Origin: RUG708 sp050946535
GTDB lineage: Bacteria; Bacillota; Clostridia; Peptostreptococcales; Anaerovoracaceae
Direction of reading: 5' to 3'
DNA: 64,000 bases
Assembly (NCBI GenBank): GCA_050946535.1
Contig: JBMNUZ010000003.1
Span: 132,672-196,671 of the forward strand
Under the pieces are notes generated by a model. It was not told the origin of the DNA. It saw only the letters and a program-made list of their open reading frames with translations, and did not search any database. Of the stretch, positions 26,691-35,497 are shown piece by piece. The first letter of the stretch is position 1; every line of letters starts with the position of its first letter. A program made the position numbers and the translations under genes.

Positions 26691-26730
26691 AATATTCAGT
26701 ATGTATTTATATAAATACATACTGAATATT
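26691..26730. promoter_or_regulatory. Perfect 40-bp palindrome, candidate operator of the metal operon
   Basis: Twenty bases from 26691 are exactly complementary to the next twenty, with no loop (half site AATATTCAGTATGTATTTAT). It ends 1 bp before the -35 hexamer of the cadC-type promoter. ArsR/CadC-family repressors bind AT-rich inverted repeats overlapping promoters, so a repressor site is the natural reading. No T-run follows, which argues against a terminator. Confidence 0.7.
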
Positions 26731-26731
26731 A

Positions 26732-26759
26732 TTGACAACCGGCAATAAATGATTATTAT
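26732..26759 (+). promoter_or_regulatory. Promoter of the metal-resistance operon
   Basis: Perfect -35 TTGACA (26732-26737), 16-nt spacer, -10 TATTAT (26754-26759). It abuts the 40-bp palindrome and lies about 100 bp before the repressor gene. Downstream, AAACATAT and ATATGTTT (12 nt apart) form another inverted repeat before the coding region. Confidence 0.75.
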
Positions 26760-26856
26760 ATAAATATAAACATATAAGCAATCACACATATGTTTGCAGC
26801 GACAACTGCCCTGAGCCAGTGACGTGCCCGGGAGCAGACTCGAAAGGAGGCAGACT

Positions 26857-27249
26857 TTGCAGATGAGAGACAGAATAGATGACCTGGATCTTTGCGATGA
26901 GACATGCGTACACGAAGACAAGCTTAAAATAGCCAGAGAACACATGCCGGAAGACGAAGAACTGTACGATCTTGCGGAATTCTTCAAGATTTTCGCTGAT
27001 TCGACGCGTGTGAGGATGCTGTTCGTGCTGCTCGAAACGCCTCTTTGCGTCTGTGACCTCGCGGAGGTGCTCAATATGAAGCAGCCGGCCGTTTCGTACC
27101 AGCTCAGAATTCTGAAGCAGGCGAGACTCGTCAAGAGCAGGCGCGAGGGCAGAACCGTCTATTATTCGCTTTCAGATGACCACGTCAGAGGAATTATAGA
27201 AATGGGACGCGATCATCTCATTGAGAGACATCAGGAGGGATTATCATGA
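26857..27249 (+). CDS. CadC/ArsR-type metal-sensing transcriptional repressor
   Basis: Winged-helix repressor of the SmtB/ArsR family that leaves DNA when metal binds. Two cysteine pairs are visible: an N-terminal CDETC and LCVCDLAEVL in the DNA-binding helix region. This four-cysteine arrangement matches the alpha3N site of CadC, which senses Cd(II), Pb(II) and Zn(II). The HTH is VCDLAEVLNMKQPAVSYQLRILKQARLVKSRREGRTVYYSL. The start is uncertain: TTG 26857 is 6 nt after AAAGGAGG, while ATG 26863 is 12 nt away; the difference is two residues. The stop overlaps the HMA gene by 4 bp (ATGA). Autoregulation through the upstream palindrome is inferred. Confidence 0.92.
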   Translation: MQMRDRIDDLDLCDETCVHEDKLKIAREHMPEDEELYDLAEFFKIFADSTRVRMLFVLLETPLCVCDLAEVLNMKQPAVSYQLRILKQARLVKSRREGRTVYYSLSDDHVRGIIEMGRDHLIERHQEGLS

Positions 27250-27464
27250 TCAAGAAGTATAAGATGCAGGATATCGACTGCGCCGACTGCGCTGCGAAGA
27301 TGGAGAGAAAGATCAGGAAAATCGACGGCGTAAACGATGCGACCATCAGCTTTATGACACAGAGGCTGACTCTCGATGTCGAAGATGACAAACTCGACAG
27401 CGTTCTTGAAGAAGCGCAGAGACGCGTTTCGAAGGTGGATTCTGAGGCGAAGATTTTATACTGA
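27246..27464 (+). CDS. Stand-alone heavy-metal-associated (HMA) domain protein
   Basis: A 72-residue ferredoxin-like metal-binding domain with the CxxC motif at C12-C15 in DIDCADCAAKME, then the usual IDGVNDATISFMTQRLTLDVED. It resembles the N-terminal metal-binding domain of CadA-type ATPases, or a small metallochaperone. The ATPase encoded 57 bp downstream has no such domain of its own, so this protein probably delivers metal to it in trans. Start ATG 27246 overlaps the repressor stop, so translation is coupled. Confidence 0.9.
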   Translation: MIKKYKMQDIDCADCAAKMERKIRKIDGVNDATISFMTQRLTLDVEDDKLDSVLEEAQRRVSKVDSEAKILY

Positions 27465-27483
27465 TTTGATTATTTGATCGAAA

Positions 27484-27501
27484 AGCCCTCTGATCAGGGC
27501 T
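27484..27501 (+). other. Small hairpin between HMA gene and ATPase gene
   Basis: AGCCCT and AGGGCT flank a CTGATC loop, a perfect 6-bp stem with no T-run. It may protect mRNA ends or set relative expression within the operon. Confidence 0.5.
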
Positions 27502-27520
27502 GCATGGAAGGTGTATAGTT

Positions 27521-29407
27521 ATGAAATCTTTAAATAAAAAGCAGCAGAGATGGCTGATCCGCATTCTGATCGCGGCGGCTCTCTACATCGCGGCAATAAT
27601 CATTCACAAAGCAGGAATTATAGACGGAGACAAACATCCGTGGATAAGCTTCGGAATCTTCATGATACCGTATCTTACCGCTGGATACGACGTGCTGAAA
27701 AAATCATTCATCAACATCTCACACGGACAGGTTTTCGATGAGAACTTCCTGATGATGATAGCTACGTTCGGCGCGCTCGGCATCAGGGAGTATTCAGAAG
27801 CCGTCGCCGTCATGCTCTTTTACCAGGTGGGCGAGCTCTTTCAGGACTATGCGGTTGAGAAATCGAGAAAATCCATTACGGATCTGATGGATATCGTGCC
27901 TCAGTACGCGAATCTGGAAGTAGGCGGAAATGTAATGAAAGTCGACCCTGACGGTGTCGACATCGGCAGCACGATCATGATCATGCCGGGAGAAAGAGTA
28001 CCGCTCGACGGAGTCGTCATCGAAGGTTCTTCGATGCTCGATACGGCGGCTCTTACCGGAGAATCCGTCCCGAGAAGAGTATCGGAGGGCGGCGAAATAT
28101 ACAGCGGCTGTGTAAACGGAAGCGGAACCCTTAAGGTCAGAACGACGAGCACGTTCGAGAATTCGACGGTTTCGAGAATACTCGAGCTCGTTGAGGATGC
28201 CAGCTCGAAGAAGGCGAGAACCGAGAACTTCATCACTCATTTCGCGAGGTATTACACCCCGGTAGTTACGATCGGGGCGGTTGCTCTCGCACTAATTCCG
28301 ACGATTTTCTTCGGAGGCGAGTGGAGCGACTGGCTTCAGAGAGCATGTATATTCCTGATCGTTTCATGTCCGTGCGCGCTCGTAATATCGGTGCCGCTTG
28401 GATTCTTCGCAGGCATCGGCTCGGCGTCGAGATCAGGCATTCTCGTTAAGGGCAGCAATTACCTGGAAACGGCCTCGGAACTCAAGACGGTGGTATTTGA
28501 CAAGACCGGCACGCTGACGAAAGGTGAATTTACTGTTCATGACATCTGCCCTGCAGAAGGAATCTCAGAAGAAGAGCTCCTCGAGAAGACTGCGTTTGCG
28601 GAAGGATATTCGAACCATCCTATCGCTCAGTCCATAAGAAAAGCTTACGGCAGAGATTTCGACGAAAATATCGCGAGCGGGACCGAAGAGGAGGCAGGCA
28701 AAGGTATCGTCACTCATATCGGCGGCAGGGAAGTCCTCGTCGGAAATGCGGCGCTCATGGAGAGCCACGGCATAGAGTTCACTGCAAACAGCAAGACCGG
28801 TACGGTTGTGTATACGGCTGAAGACGGGAAATTCCTCGGCTCGATAGTCATAAGCGATACTATCAAGGATCAGAGCCGCAGCGCTGTCAGCGATCTCAAG
28901 AAGAGCGGAATAAACAGAACCGTAATGCTCACGGGCGACAGAAAAGAAGCGGCCCTCGATATCGCCGACAAGATAGGCATCGACGAGGTACACGCCGAGC
29001 TCCTGCCGGGCGACAAGGTCGGAATGGTCGAAACGCTGCTCGAAAGAGAAAGCAGCGAGGGCGGAAAACTTGCATTCGTCGGTGACGGTATCAACGATGC
29101 GCCTGTGCTCATGCGTTCAGACGTGGGAATAGCCATGGGAAGCATGGGTTCTGACGCAGCCATAGAAGCTGCTGATATCGTAATCATGGACGACGACCTC
29201 GAAAAGATACCTCTGCTCATGCGCATCGCGAGAAAGACGATGAGAATCGTCCGCCAGAACATCGTGTTCGCGCTCGCAGTCAAGATCTCGATACTTATCC
29301 TGGGAGCATTCGGACTCGCAAGCATGTGGGAGGCAGTATTCGCAGACGTAGGCGTCGCAGTCATCTGTATCCTGAATTCGATGAGAATGCTCAGAAAAAC
29401 GGAGTAG
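27521..29407 (+). CDS. cadA: P1B-type Cd/Zn/Pb-exporting ATPase
   Basis: ATP-driven heavy-metal exporter of the inner membrane, 628 residues. It has transmembrane helices in the first 120 residues, an actuator domain with DTAALTGESVP, the membrane metal site CPC (C283, C285) in SCPCALVISVPLG, the phosphorylation site DKTGTLTKG (D327), the nucleotide-binding SNHPIAQSI, MLTGDRKEAAL and VGDGINDAP, and two C-terminal helices. The CPC followed by ALVISVP is typical of the P1B-2 (Zn/Cd/Pb) group. The N-terminal HMA domain is absent and encoded separately just upstream. GGAAGG precedes ATG 27521. A strong terminator follows about 130 bp later. Confidence 0.95.
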   Translation: MKSLNKKQQRWLIRILIAAALYIAAIIIHKAGIIDGDKHPWISFGIFMIPYLTAGYDVLKKSFINISHGQVFDENFLMMIATFGALGIREYSEAVAVMLFYQVGELFQDYAVEKSRKSITDLMDIVPQYANLEVGGNVMKVDPDGVDIGSTIMIMPGERVPLDGVVIEGSSMLDTAALTGESVPRRVSEGGEIYSGCVNGSGTLKVRTTSTFENSTVSRILELVEDASSKKARTENFITHFARYYTPVVTIGAVALALIPTIFFGGEWSDWLQRACIFLIVSCPCALVISVPLGFFAGIGSASRSGILVKGSNYLETASELKTVVFDKTGTLTKGEFTVHDICPAEGISEEELLEKTAFAEGYSNHPIAQSIRKAYGRDFDENIASGTEEEAGKGIVTHIGGREVLVGNAALMESHGIEFTANSKTGTVVYTAEDGKFLGSIVISDTIKDQSRSAVSDLKKSGINRTVMLTGDRKEAALDIADKIGIDEVHAELLPGDKVGMVETLLERESSEGGKLAFVGDGINDAPVLMRSDVGIAMGSMGSDAAIEAADIVIMDDDLEKIPLLMRIARKTMRIVRQNIVFALAVKISILILGAFGLASMWEAVFADVGVAVICILNSMRMLRKTE

Positions 29408-29534
29408 CCGTCTGAAGGACCGCGTATCTGACGAGGCCATAAACCATGTAAATGAAATGACCGCAAATCGTGTTTCTTACAATAAATCGTGTATCTTACA
29501 TGAATATGATAAATCACTGAAAAATATTGAAGAT

Positions 29535-29565
29535 CGGGAGCACCATTCAGGTGCTCCCGTTTTTT
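29535..29565 (+). terminator. Intrinsic terminator of the metal operon
   Basis: A perfect 10-bp stem (CGGGAGCACC / GGTGCTCCCG) with a 5-nt loop is followed by six T residues. Confidence 0.95.
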
Positions 29566-30037
29566 GCGTACTCTGCCTGAGGTTCTTAAGGTACCGGACT
29601 CGTGCGGAGGGCATTGATAACAGGAAAGAAAAGAAAGGTGCATCGACATGCCTGCTGCCAAATACGATTTCAGTTTTGTTTACAGAGGAATTTTATCGCA
29701 GAGGCAGCCGGTAATAATTTATATATTGAGTACCGGACCGCGAGGCGGTTTTGCCGCCGGGACATGCATCCGAAAAACTCACCCGGAACATGTATCTGAA
29801 TCCGGTCGCTGGATCGCGCGCCGTTCTTATTACAGGATTGCGTTGGTTCATACTACGGATCATCTATTAGGTATATACTGATCCGGTCGCCGGTCATAAT
29901 CGCCTGATCGTGAGCCTGATTCATGCAGTATTTTCGCGCTGGAGCCAAACTTTATATTTTGTTTAACGTTCCTTAATTTATCTCTAATTTATGCAACATA
30001 AAATATCGAAGAAAAGAGAAAGAGAGGAATGGCAGAT
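29566..30037. other. Long intergenic region before the glycosyltransferase
   Basis: No gene is supported. A 77-codon frame from ATG 29648 has a weak ribosome-binding site but no recognisable sequence. Short GC-rich hairpins (GCGGTTTTGCCGC near 29751) and repeated CCGGTCGC-type words are present. The last 90 bases become AT-rich and end in AGAGAGG, the likely ribosome-binding site of the next gene; no clean promoter is seen. Confidence 0.5.
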
Positions 30038-31228
30038 ATGAAGGTACTCATAACGACCGATTGGTACAAACCTGCAATAAACGGTGTCGTAACTTCCGTG
30101 CTGAGTCTTCGCGCGGGTCTTGAAAAGATGGGACACGAAGTAAGAATATTGACTTTATCCGGAGACAGGCACTCCAGACGCGAAGGATGCGTCACGTTCG
30201 TCGGCTCGGCGGGCGCGGGGAAGATCTACCCGGGAGCGAGATTTCTGGTTACGACAGGCCGAAGCTATATAAGAGACATCGTGGAATGGCACCCGGATGT
30301 CATTCACAGCCAGTGTGAATTTTTCACATATTTCCTGGCGAGAAGGATTTCGAAAATGTGCGGATGTCCGATAGTCCACACATATCATACCGATTATGAG
30401 GATTACACGAGTTATTTCTGCCCGAGCAAGAAGATGGGAAAGCGCCTGGCCGCTCTGTATTCCAGAATGATTCTGAGAACATCTGACGAGGTGATAGTTC
30501 CTACTGAGAAAATAATGAATCTGCTCGGAGGCTACGGCATAAAGACGCCGGTGTCCGTCATTCCTTCGGGTCTCATGCTCGGACAGTTCAGAAACGTGGA
30601 CATGAAAAGCGTGGATGAGCTGAGAGAAAAGTACGGAATCGGCAGGAATATGAAAGTTCTCGTCTATCTCGGCAGGCTCGCTAAAGAGAAGAGAGTGGAC
30701 GAACTGCTCAGGCTCGTCAGCGAACAGAACGATCCGGGGATCAGGCTCCTCATAGTGGGAGACGGTCCTTACAGAAGCAGGCTCCAGGAGCAGGCAGAGA
30801 ATATGAACATCGCGGACAGAGTTATTTTCACAGGAATGGCAGAGCCGTCCGAGGTGGCACGGTACTATAAGCTCGGTGATATCTTTGTAAGCGCTTCACA
30901 GAGCGAGACGCAGGGACTGACCTACATAGAAGCCATGGCCAGCGGGCTTCCGCTTCTCTGCAGGGAGGATACATGCCTTAAAGGCGTGATCAGAAACGGA
31001 ATAACAGGATACACGTACAGCAGCGGTGAAGAGTTCGCATCGAGGCTCGAAACGATGACCGAAAATCCGGAATACATGAAAAATATGGGCGAAAATGCTG
31101 AGAAAGCAGCTTTCTCCAGGTATTCGGAAACGGCGTTTGCGGAAAAGGCAGAAGCCGTATATAAGAGAGCGATCGCAGAACACAGAATCGAGAATGAAGT
31201 GCAGGAGACACGGATTCAGGCAGTTTAA
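30038..31228 (+). CDS. GT4 family glycosyltransferase, probable diacylglycerol glucosyltransferase type
   Basis: GT-B fold glycosyltransferase of about 396 residues. The N-terminal LITTDWYKPAINGVVTSVLSLRAGLEKMGHEVRI and HTYHTDYEDYTSYF, and the donor-binding GRLAKEKRVDELL and SQSETQGLTYIEAMASGLP (E-x7-E) resemble 1,2-diacylglycerol 3-glucosyltransferases that make glycolipid anchors. Start ATG 30038 is 10 nt after AGAGAGG; an alternative ATG at 30029 overlaps that site. It stands alone between two terminators. Glycolipid synthesis is the best inference; another GT4 acceptor is possible. Confidence 0.82.
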   Translation: MKVLITTDWYKPAINGVVTSVLSLRAGLEKMGHEVRILTLSGDRHSRREGCVTFVGSAGAGKIYPGARFLVTTGRSYIRDIVEWHPDVIHSQCEFFTYFLARRISKMCGCPIVHTYHTDYEDYTSYFCPSKKMGKRLAALYSRMILRTSDEVIVPTEKIMNLLGGYGIKTPVSVIPSGLMLGQFRNVDMKSVDELREKYGIGRNMKVLVYLGRLAKEKRVDELLRLVSEQNDPGIRLLIVGDGPYRSRLQEQAENMNIADRVIFTGMAEPSEVARYYKLGDIFVSASQSETQGLTYIEAMASGLPLLCREDTCLKGVIRNGITGYTYSSGEEFASRLETMTENPEYMKNMGENAEKAAFSRYSETAFAEKAEAVYKRAIAEHRIENEVQETRIQAV

Positions 31229-31271
31229 GAAAAACAACGGAAGCATGAGCTGCATATATTTGCATCGGCTT

Positions 31272-31452
31272 TAATTCGCGTAAGTTCCAAATTCGCATAA
31301 ATACAAATTCGCGTATGCTTCAATTCGTGTAAATTCCAAATCCACATAAGTTCCAATTCGCGTACGCTCCAAATTTGCATCAGTTCCAATTCAAATCGGC
31401 ATCAATTTCCATCAACTCCAATTTGTATCAAATCCAATTCGCATCAACTTCA
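31272..31452. repeat. Degenerate 16-17-bp tandem repeat after the glycosyltransferase
   Basis: About ten diverged copies of AATTCGCRTAAGTTCCA follow one another. The last copy runs into the terminator stem. No reading frame is maintained. Together with the terminator and the purL promoter it fills the gap between the two genes. Confidence 0.75.
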
Positions 31453-31482
31453 GGACATATGTAATATCCTGGAGTTGTTTTT
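31445..31482 (+). terminator. Intrinsic terminator before the purine operon
   Basis: An 11-bp stem (CAACTTCAGGA / TCCTGGAGTTG, one wobble) with an 11-nt loop is followed by TTTTTAGTTTTT. Confidence 0.88.
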
Positions 31483-31534
31483 AGTTTTTGATGAACTTAT
31501 CTCAACTTTGTACCTCATCGGAATATGCACGGCG

Positions 31535-31563
31535 TTGAATATACATGCTAAAACTGATATACT
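31535..31563 (+). promoter_or_regulatory. Extended -10 promoter of the purine operon
   Basis: TTGAAT (31535-31540), 17-nt spacer, TATACT (31558-31563) preceded by TGA, giving an extended -10. It is 76 bp before purL. I see no purine riboswitch or PurR-box pair in the leader; a short CGCGG/CCGCG hairpin lies at about 31585-31600. Confidence 0.75.
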
Positions 31564-31638
31564 GAAATTAATTTGGAAAAGCGCGGCCTGACCGCGGTAT
31601 TCCATTGTATTTCCATATACGTTTTTAGGAGGAAACGG

Positions 31639-34600
31639 ATGGTAAGAAGAATATTTGTCGAAAAAAAGAAGGGGTTTGATGTCGAGGCGCAGGGGCTCTG
31701 TGCAGACATTAAAGATAATCTGGGAATCAGCGGCATTAAGTCGGTAAGAATATTGAACAGATACGATATCGACGGCGTAGACGATGAGCTCTATGAAGAG
31801 GTCAAGACGGAAGTCTTTGCAGAACCTGCCGTCGACAGAATATATGAAGAGAATGTCGACATTTCAGACGCGGACTACAGCTTTGCGTCCGAGTTCCTGC
31901 CTGGCCAGTACGACCAGAGATCAGACTCGGCGGCTCAGTGCATCCAGCTTATAAGCGTAGGGAAAAAGCCTGAGGTCAAGTCGGCCAGGATCGTGCTTCT
32001 CTACGGCGATATCACAGCAGAACAGGGAGAAGAAGTAAAACATTATTTCATCAACCCGGTCGACTCCAGGGAAGCTTCCATGGAAAAGCCGGAGTCTCTC
32101 GCAGTAAAGACGGACGTACCGCCAGACGTCCCTGAAATCAGGGGCTTCATGAACATGTCGGATCAGGAGATCATAGATTACAGAATCCGCATGGACTTTG
32201 CCATGAGCGACGAAGATCTGCTGTTCGTAAGAGACTACTACAACGCCGAGGAGCACAGAGAGCCGACGCTCACAGAGCTCAAGGTCATCGATACTTACTG
32301 GTCCGATCACTGCAGACACACCACATTCGCCACGAGACTCTCGGACGTGGAGTTTGACAAAGGCAGATATTCTGAAATCATCGAAAAGGCTTTCGAAAGA
32401 TATCTCGAAATCAGAAAAGACGTATACGGAGACGCTGCCGAGACGAGAGATATAACCCTGATGGACATGGGTACCATAGGTACAAAATACATCAAAAAGC
32501 TCGGGCTCGCCGACGATCTCGACGAATCCGAGGAGATCAACGCATGCAGCATCAAGGTTACCGCAGATGTAAACGGCAAGCCTGAAAACTGGCTCGTAAT
32601 GTTCAAAAATGAAACTCACAACCATCCGACGGAAATAGAGCCTTACGGCGGCGCGGCGACGTGTCTCGGAGGAGCCATCAGAGATCCGCTGTCGGGCAGA
32701 GTCTACGTTTATCAAGCTATGAGAGTGACAGGAAGCGGCGATCCGAGAGCGAGCATCAAGGACACCTTGAAAGGAAAGCTTCCTCAGAGGAAAATCACAA
32801 CGGAGGCGGCTCACGGATACAGCGCCTACGGAAACCAGATCGGCATAGCCACAGGAAAGGTAGCCGAAGTTTACGACGAAGGCTATATAGCTAAAAGAAT
32901 GGAAGTCGGAGCAGTCATCGGCGCGGCTCCTGCAGAAAACGTGGTCAGAAAGAGACCCGCACCGGGCGACGTGGTAATCCTCGTAGGCGGCAGAACCGGA
33001 CGCGACGGATGCGGCGGAGCGACAGGCTCGTCGAAGAAGCACACCGAGCAGTCCATCCTCACTTCGGGTGCAGAGGTCCAGAAAGGTAATCCGCCTGTAG
33101 AGCGCAATCTTCAGAGACTCTTCAGAAGGAAGGAGATCTCGACTCTCATAAAACGCTGCAACGATTTCGGAGCAGGAGGCGTTTCTGTCGCGGTCGGCGA
33201 ACTCGCGGACAGCCTCGAAATATTCCTCGATAACGTACCTAAGAAATACGAAGGCCTCGACGGCACGGAACTTGCGATTTCTGAATCGCAGGAAAGAATG
33301 GCTGTAGTCGTCGATGCTGCAGACAAAGATAAATTCATCGGCGCTGCGGCGGAAGAGAATCTGGAAGCCGTCGTAGTAGCAAAGGTTACAGATACCGGCT
33401 ACGTGAGAATGTACTGGAGAGGAAAGTGCATATTCGATCTCCCGAGGAAGTTCCTCGATACGAACGGCGTCAAACAGAATATGGCTGTTCACGTAACCGA
33501 CAGCACCGGTTTCAGCAAGCTCTATCACGATGAAGACAGGGATCTCATGAGCCTGCTCGACGACCTCAACTGCGCGAGCCAGAAGGGTCTTACCGAAAGA
33601 TTCGACAGCACCATCGGCGCCGGCTCGGTGCTCATGCCGCTCGGAGGCAGATACCAGCTTTCGCCTGCGGCAGGAATGTCCGCAAAGCTCCCGGTGCTCC
33701 ACGGCGATACGGACACGTGCACATTCATGACTTACGGATTTAATCCTGCAGTAGCAAAGGCGAGCCCGTTCCACGGCGCGATCAACGCCGTAGTGGACAG
33801 TACGACGCGCATCGTCGCTATGGGAGGCGACTATAGAAAAGCAAGACTTTCGTTCCAGGAATACTTCGAGAAGCTCGGAGACGATCCCGAGAGATGGCAG
33901 CTTCCGTTCGAGGCGCTTCTCGGCGGCGTGCTCGCACAGGCCGAGCTGAAGATTCCTTCTATAGGAGGAAAGGACAGCATGTCCGGAACATTCGAGCATA
34001 TCGATGTTCCGCCTACGCTGATATCGTTCGCTGTTGCGGCCGGCAGGACGGAAGACGTGCTTTCGACGGAATTCAAGAAGGCCGGAAGCTATATCGTTCA
34101 CGTGACTGCTGGACATGATGAAAACAATGTTATAAACTTCGATCAGTACAGAAAGAACATGGCTAAGGTCATGGAACTCACTTCGGCGGGCAAGGTGCTC
34201 GCGGCCGACATCATCGAGACGGGCGGCGTATTCGTCACGGCAGTAAAGATGGCGGCAGGCAACATGATCGGAGCCGATCTCAGCGGTTCTTCGGCTGAAG
34301 CGCTCAGAAACATCGACTGCGGAGGCATTCTGCTCGAAATAGACGGAAGCGAGGATCTCGGCGCGCTCTTCGGAGACGTTCCATATATCGTGGCCGGAAA
34401 GACGACCGCAGACAAATCGATCGTTGCCGAAGGAAAGACATTCAGCCTCGGCGAGATAATAGAAAAATGGACGGCTCCGCTCGAATCTGTATTCCCTGCT
34501 TCGGCTCCTCACTCGGATAAACCGATTACGAGCTTCGAATGCGAGGACCGCACACCTTCGAGAAAGAAGCACGAGCCTGTATTCCGCACTGTTTATCCGG

Positions 34601-35409
34601 GTTCGACTGCAAAACCGAGAGTGTTCATTCCTGCATTTCCGGGCACGAATTGCGAAGTCGACAGCGCCAGAGCGTTTGAAAGAGCCGGCGCTCTTCCGAT
34701 AGTACAGAACATCACGAATCTGACTACCGAGAGCCTCGACAGATCGATCGCAGAAATGGTAAAGAACATCAACAACAGCCAGATCATAATGATCCCCGGA
34801 GGATTCTCAGGAGGCGACGAACCTGATGGCTCTGCCAAGTTCATCACTGCCGTATTCAGAAATCCGGCGGTGAGCGACGCCGTAATGAATCTGCTCGACA
34901 ACAGAGACGGCCTCATCCTCGGCATCTGCAACGGATTCCAGGCCCTGATAAAGCTCGGCCTCGTTCCTTACGGAAAAATTACAGAGATGAAGGACGACAG
35001 CCCGACTCTGACTTACAATACAATAGGAAGACATGCTTCGTGCCTCGTGCGTACCAGGGTGGCATCGGTTCACTCGCCGTGGATGGCAGGAGTGAACGTA
35101 GGCGATATCCACCTGATTCCTGTATCGCACGGAGAAGGAAGATTCATCGCCGACGACAAGCTCATAGCTCAGCTCGCTGCAAACGGCCAGATAGCTACAC
35201 AGTACGTCGATCCGGAAGGAAATCCGACTTCGCTCACAGCATACAATCCGAACAATTCTGTTCAGGCAATAGAGGGAATCTTCTCTCCTGACGGCAGAGT
35301 GTTCGGAAAGATGGGACACTCGGAGCGTACCGGCAGGAACCTCTACAAGAATGTTCCCGGCGAAATGGATCAGAAGCTCTTCGAGTCCGGCACGGCATAT
35401 TTCAGATAA
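31639..35409 (+). CDS. purL: Phosphoribosylformylglycinamidine synthase, single-chain
   Basis: Converts FGAR to FGAM with glutamine and ATP. At 1256 residues it is the large form that joins synthetase and glutaminase, unlike the three-protein PurS-PurQ-PurL of Bacillus. Visible elements: SDHCRHTTF, FKNETHNHPTEIEPYGGAATCLGGAIRDPLSGR, SKKHTEQSI, DFGAGGVSVAVGELAD, GGKDSMSG, then the class I amidotransferase domain (about 1000-1256) with FPGTNCEVDSARAFERAG, GICNGFQALIKLGL (nucleophile Cys) and SHGEGRF. ATG 31639 follows TAGGAGGAAA; frame upstream of it lacks family sequence. It is the first gene of the pur cluster. Confidence 0.96.
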   Translation: MVRRIFVEKKKGFDVEAQGLCADIKDNLGISGIKSVRILNRYDIDGVDDELYEEVKTEVFAEPAVDRIYEENVDISDADYSFASEFLPGQYDQRSDSAAQCIQLISVGKKPEVKSARIVLLYGDITAEQGEEVKHYFINPVDSREASMEKPESLAVKTDVPPDVPEIRGFMNMSDQEIIDYRIRMDFAMSDEDLLFVRDYYNAEEHREPTLTELKVIDTYWSDHCRHTTFATRLSDVEFDKGRYSEIIEKAFERYLEIRKDVYGDAAETRDITLMDMGTIGTKYIKKLGLADDLDESEEINACSIKVTADVNGKPENWLVMFKNETHNHPTEIEPYGGAATCLGGAIRDPLSGRVYVYQAMRVTGSGDPRASIKDTLKGKLPQRKITTEAAHGYSAYGNQIGIATGKVAEVYDEGYIAKRMEVGAVIGAAPAENVVRKRPAPGDVVILVGGRTGRDGCGGATGSSKKHTEQSILTSGAEVQKGNPPVERNLQRLFRRKEISTLIKRCNDFGAGGVSVAVGELADSLEIFLDNVPKKYEGLDGTELAISESQERMAVVVDAADKDKFIGAAAEENLEAVVVAKVTDTGYVRMYWRGKCIFDLPRKFLDTNGVKQNMAVHVTDSTGFSKLYHDEDRDLMSLLDDLNCASQKGLTERFDSTIGAGSVLMPLGGRYQLSPAAGMSAKLPVLHGDTDTCTFMTYGFNPAVAKASPFHGAINAVVDSTTRIVAMGGDYRKARLSFQEYFEKLGDDPERWQLPFEALLGGVLAQAELKIPSIGGKDSMSGTFEHIDVPPTLISFAVAAGRTEDVLSTEFKKAGSYIVHVTAGHDENNVINFDQYRKNMAKVMELTSAGKVLAADIIETGGVFVTAVKMAAGNMIGADLSGSSAEALRNIDCGGILLEIDGSEDLGALFGDVPYIVAGKTTADKSIVAEGKTFSLGEIIEKWTAPLESVFPASAPHSDKPITSFECEDRTPSRKKHEPVFRTVYPGSTAKPRVFIPAFPGTNCEVDSARAFERAGALPIVQNITNLTTESLDRSIAEMVKNINNSQIIMIPGGFSGGDEPDGSAKFITAVFRNPAVSDAVMNLLDNRDGLILGICNGFQALIKLGLVPYGKITEMKDDSPTLTYNTIGRHASCLVRTRVASVHSPWMAGVNVGDIHLIPVSHGEGRFIADDKLIAQLAANGQIATQYVDPEGNPTSLTAYNPNNSVQAIEGIFSPDGRVFGKMGHSERTGRNLYKNVPGEMDQKLFESGTAYFR

Positions 35410-35497
35410 GAATTCGCGGTGGCGGCCGCTTCAGGCCGTCATCGTTGGTTTACTTTTTGATCAATTACTTTTTCAGTTAATGAAAGGACAGGCATAT

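Noticed and set aside
26691..26730. Reading the 40-bp palindrome as a bidirectional terminator
   Set aside because: Neither strand shows a T-run after the stem, the sequence is AT-rich with no loop, and it abuts a strong promoter.
29648..29881. Small 77-codon gene after the metal operon
   Set aside because: Weak ribosome-binding site, unusual composition and no similarity that I recognise; the region looks like non-coding sequence with repeated GC words.
31486..31638. Purine riboswitch in the purL leader
   Set aside because: The conserved loop and junction bases of purine riboswitches are not found; only a promoter and a short hairpin are visible.
31921..34572. An 883-codon open frame on the minus strand inside purL (and similar long antisense frames in aspS and purND)
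   Set aside because: The translation has no recognisable motif, no ribosome-binding site, and is explained by the codon bias of the sense gene. purL itself is beyond doubt.
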